A stretch of DNA of 64,000 nt from Pachyseris speciosa (GCA_016490735.1 JAEMWC010001628.1:53501-117500), one strand, 5' to 3'. Shown: positions 1 through 12,360, counted from the first letter of the stretch. Notes: a model not told the origin generated them from the sequence alone. A program made the numbers and translations.

Positions 1-563
1 ACAGGAGTCGAGACCAAGCTTTTGAGGTGAAAATGCTAGCTAGCGTGGCCTTATATTACGCCTTAAACGACACATTTATACCCTCGAAAATTAAAATAGT
101 TACATTCATGGTGTTAAGGAAGATTGAGACAAAATGTTGCTAGTGAAAACTTAAGCTATTCATCACAATTTACATCATATTTTTTCAAGGCCGTAAAGGA
201 TGTTTGAACAGACTCTTAGTCTAAGGTCCCCGGTGAATCCCGGATCAATTAATTCCGTTTGTTTTGCTTGGTTTCCGCAATGACTGCACATGCAGTTAAC
301 AGTCTAACACTGTGCATACTATGAAAAACCAGAGCTCGGTTGGTTGGAAGCCGCTTAATGCTAATCCAGGATTAACATTTCAGAGAGGTATTTATCTCGC
401 TCGCTGAAAACGGTTTTAAAAGGTGGCTAAGAGATAAACGGAAGGACTGAGGGCAAAAAATAAATATTTCCTGAAAATTCTAACTTGTTGCTAATTGAAT
501 TGGAATCAATGATACACTAACCCTGGGTTAGCTTTAAATTAGCGCTTTGGACGTCTCGGCCTT

Positions 564-720
564 GAAAATAAATAGATAATAAAATAAATAAATAAATAAA
601 TAAATAAATAAATAGATAAATAAATATAAGAGAAAGAAAGAAAGAACAAAAACAAGAAAAAAAAAGAGAAAGAAAGAAGAAAGAAAAAAAAAAAAAAAAA
701 AAAAAAAAAAGAAAGAGAAG
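564..720. repeat. Simple A-rich repeats (AAAT, GAAA, poly-A)
   Basis: AAAT units pass into GAAA units and then a long poly-A run. Copy B has the same tract, shorter, at about 38745-38850. ORFs across it on the minus strand read as long phenylalanine and serine runs and are artefacts of composition. Confidence 0.9.
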
Positions 721-3469
721 AAACGAACAAGGTACGGGAATTAGGTGAACAAAAATTTTGTCTTAAAATAAACATTTTTTTTCCTGACGCACACGACCTT
801 TCGGTCCTCTTGGATTTTTTGTGCCGATTCGTGGGGCGCCTTGTATGTACACACCCAATGCAATCTTGGCAGTCTTCCAATGGTTATGAGAAATGGCTGA
901 TGGGAATTTTCTGAGACCAGAGCCACTCTGGCCCCTAATTATCCACTAAATCCATCGGAAAAAACACTTCTGAAGCAGCTTGAGTAATTTATATAACGAG
1001 CTTTTTTTAATTGACGGTAAGCTCTTCAGCAGCCAGGAAGTCAAGTCATTCAGAGCTTGACCAACTATAAAATCCATAGCAGGTAGCAGGTAATTCACAT
1101 CAGCATTGTCAGCAGTGATCTTTTCAGTTGGTTTGAAGTTGTAGGAAAAGTCCATCAGCTTAATGGATTTAATACACTATTTTGGGGTAAGTAAAACTAC
1201 CTTAAACGCGCACGGTAGACTCCCATGGGTTAGAACGTTTCCCTATGTTTTTTGCCTTCCCCTGTGTAATCAATTTATGATGTTTTCAACAGGAGGTTCT
1301 ATCTCCATAACATTTTACAAAGAACGATGGTCATTCATCCCAACCGTGAGGTGCTGGAAAAAATTAATCCACCTAACAAAAGCGCGTTGGGTTTATTCTT
1401 TTGCTAGGTCCTTACTTTAAATGTTCAACATCCTGATTAGTGTCCGATAATAAAAGATAGGGGTGACCGAGCTCGTTTTTGATTTATCATTCCTCAAAGC
1501 TAAAATTGGGGGTGTCTCTACCATGTTATCTTGTGAATTAATGACTTGGCATTTGTTTGATACCATTATAAAATTATCAGTATATATTATAATAAATCGG
1601 TCGTAAGATTGATCCATCAAAGCAAAAGTGCTGGAAACCGGTGTTGGCCTCCTTAAATAAAAATCTTTGCCCATCGTCTCTGGCTCGCCAGAAAGTATTT
1701 TGAAGTTGGAAAGGCTTTTAATTCCAAAGGATTGCAAAAACAGAGAACGTATGTTTTTTTTTTTAATCTCCTGAGCTGTATCCCCCTGAAGCCGTTAATT
1801 TAATTTCATTGTTTTAGTTACTAGTATGATTTTAGAGCCGTTTTCAAGCGTGATTAAGGTAGGCATTATTTTCTGAACGTGCTATTCATGTATCCAAAAG
1901 TGGCAGGGCTTTTCCTCGGTTATACTAATTCAAAAGCAGCCGTTCGACGTATCCTTTAGACAAGTGTCGGCTTCGCAGTTCGAACGTGTTCGTGATGAAA
2001 AATATTGAACAATCGGAACAGTAAACTGCCGGATTAACTGGAATTATTTCCAGTTAGATGACAGGATCATGTTTATATTTAAGCAAGCAGAGAGGTTCAC
2101 GTGGCCGTACGCGTTTCTGGCATAACAATGTTAGGAAAAACAACCTATATTGTTTACGACGAAAATAAAAATGTATGATTTGTTTGTGTTGCTAGGTGGA
2201 CTCTTCCGATGAATGTATAGATTAATAAGTATACAGTAATTTCAGATCACATTCATTATAGTCCGCTGCATAATAGCCTACTTTTAGCTTTCAACAACGA
2301 CGTAAAACAAATAAAGCTTATTTTGCAGGAGACAACACATGGATTGATCAGTGCCAAAATATATCTTATATCATATATCCTTGTGAGCAATACCAAACAT
2401 AAACCCCCTCCTTTTTTTATCTGTTATGAATATTAAAAAGTTCGGGCCTGCTCGGCGGTCTTGGATTCGCGAGAAAAAGTTTACCAAATGCTATGATAGT
2501 TCCCTAGTTAATTCAATCGAAATGAATTTCAACTCCGGAGAACTCAGTTTTTAAATTAAGTAAAATTTTAAAATTAAAATTATTTTACCTAAAATTATTT
2601 TGTAATTTTGGGATAGTAAAAAATATGATGTTGTGATTATGAACGTTGGATTTTCTTCTGAATATTAAATGAAATAAACTGAGTCCTATCTCAAGGTTAA
2701 TTTTGATTATTTTACGTTTGTCTTATTAATTTTTTGACTTCGTTGAAACGATTATGAGTAGCTTCATTGAATTCAGTCAACTTTCCCCATGAGCGCTATA
2801 ACGCATTGAAATGTTCTCGCACCCTTTTCGTTTATTGCAGGTCATCAACAAGTGTTTTCTTTTTTCTATGGGTTCGTTACTTTTACTATTTTTCTTAAGG
2901 TTGTCAAGATGGATATTTTAGCAGGAAAAAGGTTTGGGTGGAGGATGGAGGTGTGGGGTCAGATTTGGGAAATCTACTCACCACCCTTAGCTACACCATA
3001 ACAACGCGTTCTTGGAATTTTGACACATCGCAGAAACCAAGGGCGTTTTCCATTTACCAAAAAATTCCGGAAATTTCGATGGGAAGAACGCGTTCCAAAT
3101 GACAAAAGCGCCATTAATTCCCAGGCTCCCTACTTTCCCACTAAACTTCAAAATGGTGGCAAAGATGTTAATTTTAAATGAAATGGTAGAGTTGTCTATG
3201 GTAGAAGAAGGTCTTATACTGATTCAGAAGACGATGATTACACTCCTATCCTTGCAGCGGTTGGAACTTATATGAGGCGCGATCTTCACCGAAACGAAAG
3301 TTTTAACTGAAAATATATTGCAACGACATTCCAACGATGAATATTTACGAGCCGCTTCAGGATGACTCGAAGGACCCTTAAAACCTCAGTGCTGGGAAAT
3401 ACAAGCCACTGAAAGATTCCTCAGCGATACTCTTATTGGTTGTATGGCAAGGCCGCAGTTGAAATGCCT

Positions 3470-4025
3470 ACTGTGAAATTTCATTTTCATTTCATTTTAT
3501 TGTTTTCTCCATTCAGATTATGTTAAGAATTACTTTAATAATAAATACAAGGTAAAAAAAAATTGAATGGGGAGGGGCACGATATAGTGAGAACTAATTA
3601 GTGCCCTAAATAATATTCAATTTTTAATATCTATAGTTTATTACAAAAAAACATATAAACACATACAGAGACGCAGACACAGACACAGACACAGACACAG
3701 ACACAGACATACAAAGATACATCATGGCACAAAGCAAGGAGATTCGTACTTGCTTTTCGATGGAATATTGCGAAGGGAAAAAGAAGATCATTCCGAAAAT
3801 ATTTACCAATAACAGTAGGGCAAATTTTTCTTATATTTGTCCTAGAGCGAGGAAGTAATAAGTGTTGAGAAGTTGCAGTCCGTGTGGAATAATTATGTTG
3901 CTCAGAAACGAGGGATATCGAGAAATTACAAGGCTTGTCATCGCAAAGGTGATCAAAAAGAAATACACAAGTATACATTTTAACAATGTCACGAAATTTC
4001 AATAAACCTAGGCTAACTGTGAAAT
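3470..4025 (-). mobile_element. 5'-truncated LINE with 10-bp target-site duplication
   Basis: Copy A has about 536 bp here that copy B lacks, and actgtgaaat flanks it on both sides (3470-3479 and 4016-4025). The empty site occurs once in copy B at 42068-42077. On the minus strand the insert encodes a LINE reverse-transcriptase tail, including HNYSTRTATSQ and PRSRTN, a signature typical of the C-terminus of such ORF2 proteins. It ends in an AAATG-rich tail (plus-strand ttcattttcatttcatttta). The ORF spans 4002-3631 and also crosses a microsatellite. Truncation at the 5' end with a target duplication is typical of target-primed reverse transcription. The clade is not determined. Confidence 0.8.
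3673..3708. repeat. (ACAGAC)n microsatellite
   Basis: About six hexamer copies inside the truncated LINE. They produce the VCVCVC and SVSVSV strings seen in minus-strand ORFs. Confidence 0.9.
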
Positions 4026-4504
4026 GAGAATAACGAAAGAATATTTCAGACTAACACTTCACGCGGGGACGGATGGGGGTGAGGGGATTATATTCGGAAC
4101 ACTCAAAGATCGCCTGGGCAAAATTTAATGTTTTCTTCAAGAATACTATTTAATATTAACATACGTTGCATAGTCGCAATTTATGTCTGCAGATGTGGCG
4201 CAAGGCCGTGGCGAACTGAGCATTCGTAAAAACTATTCGAGTTCATTGAAGAAGTAGGATCCGCCGCCATTTTTATTCAATGAAAATATGGCCTTTAAAA
4301 GCCTGGAACTGGTGAAACCTTGTGCGTAAATGGAACACGTAGTTTCCAACGGAAAAACAGGACTACCTTTCCAGAAGTTCCGTTTATTGCGGAAATTTCA
4401 AGTGGAACAAACTAAAAACGTATGTTCCCTTTACATCTGCCAACCAGAATTTCCGGAATCTCTTGGTAAATGGGAAACGACCCTAATCCCCGAAATAATA
4501 ATAC

Positions 4505-6217
4505 AGATCGGTTAGAGCCTGATATTTTGTCAGTGTTTTGAAGGAAAGGACATGTTTTGCATCGCGAGCGCGCGCATTTAAAAGTGCCAGGTTGTTCAGT
4601 TGTTTTGAATGCGCTTCTACCTAGAAAGTTACCTACATTTTTGTCGCGTTTGAATGAAATCAGCGGTGGTTGCGAATAGATTCTAGCAGTTTCTGGATCA
4701 TTTTGCGGTATCTTAAAGTTATCAAGAATGATGACTTTAACTGGGTTATTATGAGGATGAAATATGAGGGTGAATGGAATTCTGTCATTCTTTTCCTTTT
4801 GTGACGTCTGTGGTGCTGACTGTTGATCAATCTGCTGGGCGCGGTGATGGCCCGATTAAGCCACAGAATCAGGATAGCCACGTTTCCTCAAGAACTGGCT
4901 TATTTCCTCTGATTTGTTGGAAAAATCAGAGTCATCACTACATAGACGTCGAAGTCTAAGAAATTGAGAATAGGGAATGGCGTTTTTGACATGAGATGGA
5001 TGTGAACGGAAGATGAATACAACAAATAACTGTGAGAATCGGTGAGTTTGCAGTGCACAGTGATACATAAACCGTTGCCACTTTGATATCAAAAAAGGCC
5101 AGCGAAGTTTCTGAAATTTTGCAGGCATATTTTAGAGCCGGATGAAAGGAATTAACGGCGGTTATAAATTGATTGATTTTCTCCTTGCTAGACGAAATTC
5201 CGCCGATTTAGTCGTCATTGTAGCGACCGCAGAGTTCAGGTTTAGGACCGTTGTACTGATTGAAGAATTGGCACTCGACGTAAGTTACAAAAACATTGAT
5301 ATAGCTAGGTCCCATTTTTGTACCCATTCCTACACCATTAATTTGATTGTAATAGTTGTCATCGAAAGTTAAGTGTTAAAACTAGTTCAGCTAGGCGGAG
5401 TAGCGTTTCCGAGCTTGGTTCCTTGACGGTGCGTTGATCGAAAAAATACTTAAGTGCTTGAACACCTTCGCCGTTTGGAATGACGATGTATAGAAATGTA
5501 CTATCCATAGTGAAAATTAGTTTGTCTTCGCCGGTGACATTGAAATCGCGGAAAATTTCAAGTGCATGTTGACTGTCTTTAATGTAAGATGGCAAAGATT
5601 TGACGATGTGCGCCATAATCTTGTCTAAATAGCTAGAACAGGCAGAAACGATAGGTCGACCCGGGTTGCTAGGTTTGTGGATTTTGGGTAAAAAGTAAAT
5701 GTACGAGGTTCTCGGAGTAGTGACGATGAGATTAGTATCGGTAGCCGGCAATTCTTGTTTGACTATTAGGTCCTGAATCGTGTCTTTGACAATTTTTTGG
5801 TTGGTGGAAGTGAGATCTTTCTCGACTTAAGCATAAAAGGAGGTGTCAGAAAGTTGCCGCAAAGCTTCTTTTTGGTAAAGGTCGGACCGCAAAACAACTA
5901 CCACGCCGCCTTTGTCGGCCGATTTGACAATTATATCTTTCCGCTTACTAAGATTTTTGAGCGCCGCCCACTCTTCCGAAGAAAGGTAGGAAGATTTAAC
6001 GTCACGACGGCATTTTTTGATGAAAAAATCTAAAGAGGCGAACTGGCCCTCTGGGGAGTCCATTTTGATTTGCGAACGCGAAGTGCTTCCAAAATATCGT
6101 TGTCAGAGGTGTTAGAATCATCTTCCTTGTCGTGGAAATTAGCTTTTAATTGAATGCGGCGAGGGAATTTTTCGACGTCTTGCTTAACTGAAAATTCGTT
6201 GGTACGTTTGGAACAAA
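4505..6217 (-). mobile_element. Penelope-like element, locus 1, reverse-transcriptase arm
   Basis: Read from 6217 down to 4505 this encodes most of a PLE reverse transcriptase. The fragment from 6063 carries SPEGQFASLDFFIKKCRRD, followed by KSADKGG. The fragment 5751-5359 carries the LPKIHKP and GRPIVSA finger motifs and later IFTMDSTFLY. The palm continues at about 5370-5140 with GTKMGP and a YNDD box (5211-5222), followed at once by a stop. In active relatives I would expect YxDD without the stop. The C-terminal region continues to 4505, where the copy ends before the GIY-YIG domain. Several frameshifts and the stop make it non-functional. The coding family is confident; the exact 5' breakpoint is inferred from the shared junction with the plus-strand arm. 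Confidence 0.9.
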
Positions 6218-7290
6218 CCCACCGACTCTAACAGTTATTTGTTGTATTCATCTTCACATCCATCTCATGTCAAAGACGCCATTCCCTATTCTCAATTTCT
6301 TAGACTTCGACGTCTATGTAGTGATGACTCTGATTTTTCCAACAAATCAGAGGAAATGTGCCAGTTCTTGGAGAAACGTGGCTATCGTGATTCTGTGGCT
6401 CAATCGGGCCATCACCGCGCCCAGCAGATTGATCAACAGTCAGCAATACAGATGTCACAAAAGGAAAAGAATGACGGAATTCCATTCACCCTCACATTTC
6501 ACCCTCATAATAACCCAGTTAAAGCCATCATTCGTTAATAACTTTAAGATACTGCAAAATGATCCAGAAACTGCTAGAATATTTTAGCAAACAACCGCTG
6601 ATTTCATTCAAACGCGACAAAAATGTAGGTAACTTTCTAGTTAGAAGCGCGTTCAAAACAACTGAACAACCTGGCACTTTTAAACGGCGCGCTCGCGATG
6701 CAAAACTTGTCCTTTCATTCAAAACACTGACAGAATATCGGGCCCTAAGCGATCTGTTAAGATCACTGATCGTTTCACGTGTACCTCTGCAAAGGTTATC
6801 TATTGCATAACCTGCACATTATGCAAAAATCTATACATCGGCGAAACAGGAAGACGACTAGCTGACTGATTCCGAGAACATCTTCGTGATGTTGAGAAAG
6901 ATGACAAAGATGCATCCAAACCAGTCGTTCGGCATTTTAATCTCCCTAGCCATTCCAAACAACACATGTCGATTTCCGACCTTTCCCCACATCAAGGTAC
7001 CACGGAAAGCCTTAAAAATCTCGAGCAATAATTGATCTTTCAAATCGGCACTCTTAATCCCCACGGTATCAACGCGCGTTTCATTTAATTAATTTATTCC
7101 TGTTTTTCACGTTACCATGTTACCACCAATAGCATAGCTTCATTTTTCTGTATTTAAACCATACACAACCCACAATTCCTTGATTCGCTCCGACGAAGGG
7201 CTAACGCTCGAAACGTCAGCTAATCGAATCCCTGTACGGTGGTCAATATACATTATCAACTCCGTTGATAAACCAAATTTCCATACATAA
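6218..7290 (+). mobile_element. Penelope-like element, locus 1, inverted 3' arm with GIY-YIG
   Basis: This arm repeats the 3' half of the same PLE in the opposite orientation. It encodes SHPSHVKDAIPYSQFLRLRR, then the linker, then a GIY-YIG endonuclease remnant around 6800-6900 (CKNLYIGETGRRL in the best frame), and ends in the PLE 3' untranslated region near 7290. Partial copies adjoining the element in direct or inverted orientation are known for PLEs (pseudo-LTRs). Frameshifts split the ORF. The same head-to-head junction is found at locus 2 (24523), so the arrangement predates the two insertions. Confidence 0.85.
7186..7220 (+). other. Hammerhead-like motif in PLE 3' region
   Basis: The sequence cgctccgacgaagggctaac, then gctcgaaacgtcagc, resembles a minimal type I hammerhead ribozyme. 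A GACGAA box and a CGAAAC box flank a small stem (GGGC with GCTC, loop TAAC), and GTC follows at the expected cleavage position. Hammerhead motifs are established in PLEs. The canonical CTGANGA box reads CCGACGA here, so activity is doubtful. A second copy lies at 48152-48185 on the minus strand. A third, near 22425, has lost the stem. Confidence 0.45.
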
Positions 7291-7676
7291 CGCTTAGTTT
7301 ATTTCAAGGCATTTAGTTCCTCACTGCTATTATGAGACACAATGTCGAAGCGTGCGGGACACCCGCCAGGCTTTTTCGTAGTATTATTAACTGATGCTTG
7401 CGATAGTGGCTATAAATGGCTTGGTATACTTTATTTAAATCAAGGAAACACGCTAGCCCCAACAACACTTAGCTGGTTTCCATGGAGGGCGTGTTTATAC
7501 AGACATTAAAAAAGAAACTAAAGCTAATAATACGAGATTAATAATACGAAACGAGATTAAAAGTACGAAAATTCAGCTAAGAAAGAAAACAAACAGTTAT
7601 AAGCTAAATAGTAAAAAGTATTAGGATAGCTATAGGACATGACTAAGACAAGACTATATAGCATGACATGGCCGAA

Positions 7677-9392
7677 TTACGTTTTGATACATTTATGAAA
7701 TGAATATATCGATTCCGCTAGTTTTGCTTCACTTGGGAGTTGGTTCCAATGCATCGCGCCGTTGTATTTGAAACTTCTTTTTAGAAAATCTCTCTTCGGT
7801 TTTGGAAGTGTCAGATCTGTAGCACTATTTCTAAGATGGTAATTAGTCTGATCAGCATTCCTTCTAACAAAAGAGTTCCTGAGGTCGGGCGCGGTGTCGT
7901 CATTTAGTATTTTATACATGAATGTTAATTTGGCACGGAGCCACCTCACATCAAGTGTGTCCCAAGAGAGGGTCTCCATTGTATTAGCGGAACGAATATC
8001 ATTACTGGCGCCAGTTAGAACTCTAGCAGCACGAGATTGAAATCTTTGTAACTTATCTTTTAGTAATTTGCCGCAGTTACTTAAGTATTCAAAATAACGC
8101 TGTACTAGGCTCTTATAAACCTTTTCAAGCGTATTCACAGGGAGAAAGGGCTTGATACGTCTCAGATATGCGCTCCAATACCCAAACTGGCCTTCTTACA
8201 AATCATGTCTATCTGAACTACTAGGCATTTATGTGTATCAGTTTGTTATATGGGTATATTATTTACCCCAACGGGTTCTTCAGTATTTTTATTGTTCAAA
8301 TTATATGAGGAGCCAATAAACATCAATTTGGACTTAGAGAGGTGCATTTGAAGTTTATTTTCTAAAAGCCAGTTGTCGACATGAGCAAGGTCAGAATTTA
8401 GTGTAATGACAAGTTCGTTGGCATCGTAAGAGGATGAGAAGATTTGGGTATCATCGGCATACATACATGGAGTAGTCGATCTTAAACACTCAGGCAGGTC
8501 GTTAATATATAATAGGAACAACAATGGACCCAGGTTTGAACCCTGAGGCACGCCACAGGTGATTGTTTTCTTGGATGATAGTTGTCCATTAATATTGCAT
8601 TTGCTGCTCTCTATTTGTCAAATAAGATTCGAACCACCTCAGTTCTATGCTCGAGATACCAAAATGTTTCTTCATCTTATTTAGAAGAATGCCATGATTT
8701 ATTGAATCGAATGCTTTTTTAATATCAAGAAAAATGACGCCATTCAGTTTCCCATTATCCATATTTTCAAGCCATTCATCCCACATTTGGATGAGAGCTG
8801 TTACCGTGGAGTGCTTTGGATCGAATCCAGATTGAAATTTGGACAACATGCAGTTTGTAGTCAGGTAACCATATACCTGGCGAAAAATCTTCTTTTCAAA
8901 TGCTTCGCTGGCTGCTGGTAGAATAGAAATGGGGCGGTAGTTCGCACGTTGCCGTCTGTCTCCAGATTTAAAAATCGGCGTTGCACATGTGCGTTTCCAA
9001 TCATCTATGTAGATTCTAGTCGCAAGAGACAGGTTAAAGATGTACGTCAAAGATGGTGCAATTATACTTGCTGAAAGTTTAAGAATTTTAGGAGGAATCT
9101 TATCCAGGCCGGTTGTTTTATTTGCTTTCAGGCCTCTCAAAGTTGACGCAACGTTATCGACAGGAATTGATGAAAATTTAAACTGCGTGCATGGGAATGA
9201 ATCGATATTGTCGTTTGTCGTTTGGTCAATATTGCACGACTCTTTACCGTATTCTGCTGCTAGCGTCGACCCAATATGAACACAAATGTGGTTCAAACCC
9301 TCAGCCATAGATTTGGGATCTGACACTAAATTATCGTTAAGTGAGAGCTCGCTCCAATTATTCGATTGATTGTTTTCCTCAATAGCGTCCAA
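7677..9392 (-). pseudogene. CR1-like LINE reverse transcriptase (ORF2, C-terminal part)
   Basis: This is the polymerase of the LINE. The 9392-8589 fragment has the LKANKTTGLDKIPPKILK block, IFKSGDR, NYRPISILPA, and the first catalytic aspartate in FLDIKKAFDS. The 8551-8246 fragment has MPQGSNLGPLLFLLYINDLP and the catalytic YADDT box (about 8450-8461). The 8138-7677 fragment is the thumb and tail, with YFEYLSNCGKLLK, RFQSRAARVLTG and WNQLPSEAK. Frame changes between the three fragments show that it is inactive. It lies downstream of the endonuclease fragment, as expected for ORF2. Confidence 0.9.
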
Positions 9393-9445
9393 GCGTTCTT
9401 AGGGTCATTCGACCTAGGGCACTCATTCATCTAGTCTTGTCGTGA

Positions 9446-9474
9446 AAAAAAAAAAAAAAAAAGAAAGAAAGAAA
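9446..9474. repeat. A-tract followed by GAAA repeats inside the LINE
   Basis: About 18 adenines followed by GAAA units interrupt the coding region between endonuclease and reverse transcriptase. On the minus strand it is read as an FFFFFF run. It could be the scar of a small retroposed insertion. Confidence 0.85.
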
Positions 9475-9859
9475 CTGGAGTTGGCATTACGCATTTGAAT
9501 GTTTCCTTTCTTACGCAATTTTTTGAAACTCTCCCAATGGGTCTCTAAGGCATATTTTATTTGCCGTTTTCTGTGATAGTCTCGATTTCTCATGAGGTCC
9601 TTGATGTGAGGTGTAATCCAGGAAACGGAGTTCCCTCTTGTTCTTTTGTGTCGTATAGGTGCATGCCTATTTAATGTCTCAGTAAAAAAGGATTTCCATA
9701 CATTCCAACATGTGTTGGGATTATTGATTTGTTGAATGACGCTCCAAGGCATTCGGGATAAATCTTCAACGAAAAGCTCAGCATCAAAATGTTTGTAGTC
9801 TCTGATTTCTCTCACACCCGGATTAGTTTTTCGTAACAAAGATTTCCTCAATGCATCTA

Positions 9860-10480
9860 TCAAACTGTGTGTGATCTGAGATTCCAAGATGTATAACACC
9901 AGATGCACTGATATATGTTCTCTTTAGCACTTGTTAAAACTAGATCTATCAGGGTGGCTGAAATATCTGTCACCCTGGTGGGTTTGTCTATTCGTTGATC
10001 AATTTTGTATGGTGAGCAGAGCAAAATCAACTGTCGTGTGTGGGGATCCGATGAGACTTTACTAACGTAACAATTAAGATCACCGACCAGTAACACTAAC
10101 TCTTTGCTCTCGGCGTAACACCTTTGAAAAAATATCTCGCCCTTATTAAATAGGTCCATATCCAAATTTGGAGGCCTATACCAAGTGCATACAAGAAAAG
10201 ATTTGCTATGTGGGCGGTTGACTTCAGCACAGACCATCTCAAGACTGCTAGGCACCAAGTCTTCCCCATCGGAATACGGTATATCAGATCCCGAATGTAC
10301 ACTGAGACGACACCGCCTCTGGCTCTATTACGATCCTTTCTAATAGGATTATAGCCAGGAATACCTATCTTATTGTTGGGTATTGATTGGTCAATTTTAG
10401 ACTCATTTATAGCGAAAATATCGAAAGGTGTGCTAAGTGAGACATGCCTAATTTCATCAATATGTTTGAGTGGACTATTA
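9860..10480 (-). pseudogene. CR1-like LINE AP endonuclease (ORF2, N-terminal part)
   Basis: The minus strand encodes an exonuclease/endonuclease/phosphatase-type domain: INESKID, then RNRARGGVVSVYIRDLI, then CTWYRPPNLDMDLF, then VGDLNCYVS, where the GDLN box holds a conserved catalytic site, and a C-terminal stretch with PTRVT and IDLVLT. This nicks target DNA during retroposition. A frameshift near 10260 separates the first part from the rest. The reverse transcriptase follows downstream after a disrupted linker. Confidence 0.85.
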
Positions 10481-10751
10481 ACATTCAGGTTGGCAATTTT
10501 GAGACTTTTCAGTTTAGCGACGCTACGAACAGTGGAACCAAACTTACCTCTTATTGGGTCATGACAAGCCGTGTCTACCGAGGTGGTTTCTTGTGTACTG
10601 GGTGAGCTGTTGATCCTGACGCTAGCTGCATAGTTAACTGTCCTAGCTGACGTAGTGGGGTCTTGCTCTATTTGCCGACGGTCTCAGAAATTTAATAAAA
10701 GTAGCAGCTAGGTAAGCTGATCCCTAAGAGTTCAATTTACTACACAATTTA

Positions 10752-11110
10752 CTATATAATGTACAATTTACTACAGTTGAGGCAGGATCCATCTATATGT
10801 GAATTGTCAATGAAATGAAAGCTATTTCTGTTGCTCATCTCCTTAAGTTTTTCGTTGACCTCCGATATCTTCGTCGACACACTAATGTCTTCTCTGTGTG
10901 TGAGGCTGGAGATACCTATTTTCGCGGTTTGGAATTTATTTCGAATCTTCAAAGCCAGGTTTTCGACACTATAAGATGGCAAATTATTCGTGCCCGAATA
11001 AATGATCACATGCGAGGGCTCAACATCGATGTAGATGCTATCTACTTCATGGCAGATTTGGTCGCTGGTTTTACCTGGATACGTGCACTGGTCGACTGTT
11101 TTTTTGGTGA
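10752..11110 (-). pseudogene. CR1-like LINE ORF1 esterase (SGNH) domain
   Basis: The ORF reads VIIYSGTNNLPS, which is the SGNH block III (GTNN) motif, followed by KIGISSLTHREDI and a C-terminal block ending in NSFHFIDNSHIDGSCLN. This matches the SGNH/GDSL hydrolase fold found in ORF1 proteins of CR1-like LINEs, where its role in retroposition is unknown. The catalytic serine block near the N-terminus is not clearly preserved, and the terminal DxxH is changed. Confidence 0.7.
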
Positions 11111-11924
11111 GTTTCTGGGGATCAATGGTGAGTTTCAGGAGATTAGGGAATCTCCTAGTTATAACCGATTCCGAGAAATATCGTCCTTTTGTAAAGCCTA
11201 CTGTTATGGCTTTGTTCTAAGTTGAGCGCGTAGTCGCAAAACGAATTCAAGGCCGCTAAACGGCGTACTTTGTTCAGTGGAAGCATTATTCTCCAGAAGA
11301 GAACACGTGCATTCGAGAGCAGATCTGTCCATCCCCTTCGCGCCGACGAATGCAGTAAAAGTCTCGCTCTTCTATTTGAGAAGGGCTTAAAATCACCGCT
11401 GGTCTGCAACGAGACGATTACAATGCGTCACGATGTACTGCGAACGATCTTTCCCAGTTTGCCATCAAGACCTCCGAGGGATTCCATACCTCGCTAGTGA
11501 AGAGGAGCTGATCAGCGTGGCTCTTCTCTCAAGAAATGTCTGACAGTAACCGGCGGTGGTTGTCGCGTCGTCAATCCTATTGAGGATCGCCCAGCAAGGC
11601 CATATTTCCAGTGGCTTGCGCTTCGGTTCGATAATCAGCTGGATAAATGACATTAATTCCTTTCATCGGGATTTCGAGCATGAAGCCAATCCAGTCATCT
11701 CACTCACCGTCCATTGTAATCCTTCCCAGATAGGGAATGTGGGGAATGTCTGATTTGGCCCGACCTCACGTATTCCCTGAGACACTGAAGTACTCGCAAT
11801 CTACTTTTTAAATCGTGTGTTAATTCTCCTTTAACCTTGTGATTATACAGTTGACTTATGCACGGCTTTCATTGAAACGTTCACGTGTACAGGAAGGGTA
11901 CATGGGGGAAATAAAGCATGTTGT

Positions 11925-11926
11925 AG

Positions 11927-11957
<31 letters not shown>
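11925..11957. repeat. (GTT)n microsatellite
   Basis: Eleven or so GTT units, read as a valine run in the plus frame. Confidence 0.9.
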
Positions 11958-12049
11958 CGTTAAACGTTCATATAAGATCCGCCGATATATTAATCAGAAG
12001 AACGCCATAACTGTCTTATGATAATTATTTCTGTTATATTGCATGGGTG

Positions 12050-12360
12050 GCTATGTCATTATATTCAGTACTTATGTTATTATATTGGGAAGTTATCTCA
12101 TTATACTCGGTGCTGTAGTCTCCAAGACATATATTCGGTGCTTTCTTCGTTGTATTCGGTTCAAACACTATTATATACGGTGCTTACTTCGTTATATTCG
12201 GTGCTTTCTCCGTTATTTTCGATGCTTTCTTCATTATATTTGGTTCTAACTTTGTTTGGTGCTTTCTTCATTATATCGAGTGCTTAGATTATTATATTCG
12301 GCGCTTACTACGTTATATTCGGTGGTTTCCCATTATAATCGGTGCTTTCTTCGTTATGAT
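12050..12360. repeat. Minisatellite of about 26-27 bp units
   Basis: Imperfect tandem copies of a unit built around ttatattcggtgctttcttc, roughly ten copies with drift. Overlapping ORFs are low-complexity I/R/F or L/Y/S strings and are not genes. Confidence 0.85.

Larger units (their letters stand above)
3041..4485. mobile_element. Non-autonomous TIR element, about 1.45 kb (copy A)
   Basis: The left end reads agggcgttttccatttacca and continues with a run containing attccggaaatt. The right end near 4448-4485 gives the same series when reverse-complemented, with a few mismatches. Copy B has the same pair of ends at about 41599 and 46917. I see no transposase ORF and no clear target-site duplication, so the superfamily is not assigned. 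A LINE has inserted inside this copy, and a satellite-rich foldback element inside the other. Confidence 0.55.
1..4487. repeat. Segmental duplication, copy A (truncated by the window edge)
   Basis: This stretch is collinear and highly similar to 38188-46919 in the same orientation, once a 4.4-kb insertion in the other copy is ignored. Matching landmarks are the motif aagcttttgaggtgaaaatg at about 15 and 38203, and the block ending near 4487 and 46919. Copy A lacks about 480 bp near 2900 that copy B has at roughly 41010-41495. It has about 95 bp near 1525-1620 that copy B lacks, and it alone carries the LINE at 3480-4015. I recognise no protein in it. Its short ORFs are not supported by splice sites or known motifs. 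Confidence 0.9.
7420..11110 (-). mobile_element. Decayed CR1-like LINE
   Basis: Minus-strand fragments run in the order esterase-like domain (about 11110-10752), AP-type endonuclease (about 10480-9860), reverse transcriptase (9392-8246) and C-terminal tail (8138-7677), followed by a 3' untranslated region to about 7420. An SGNH/GDSL esterase in ORF1 is established for CR1-like LINEs and is the reason for the assignment. Every domain is broken by frameshifts or stops, and an A-tract interrupts the region between endonuclease and reverse transcriptase. Both outer ends are approximate, and I saw no target-site duplication. Confidence 0.85.
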
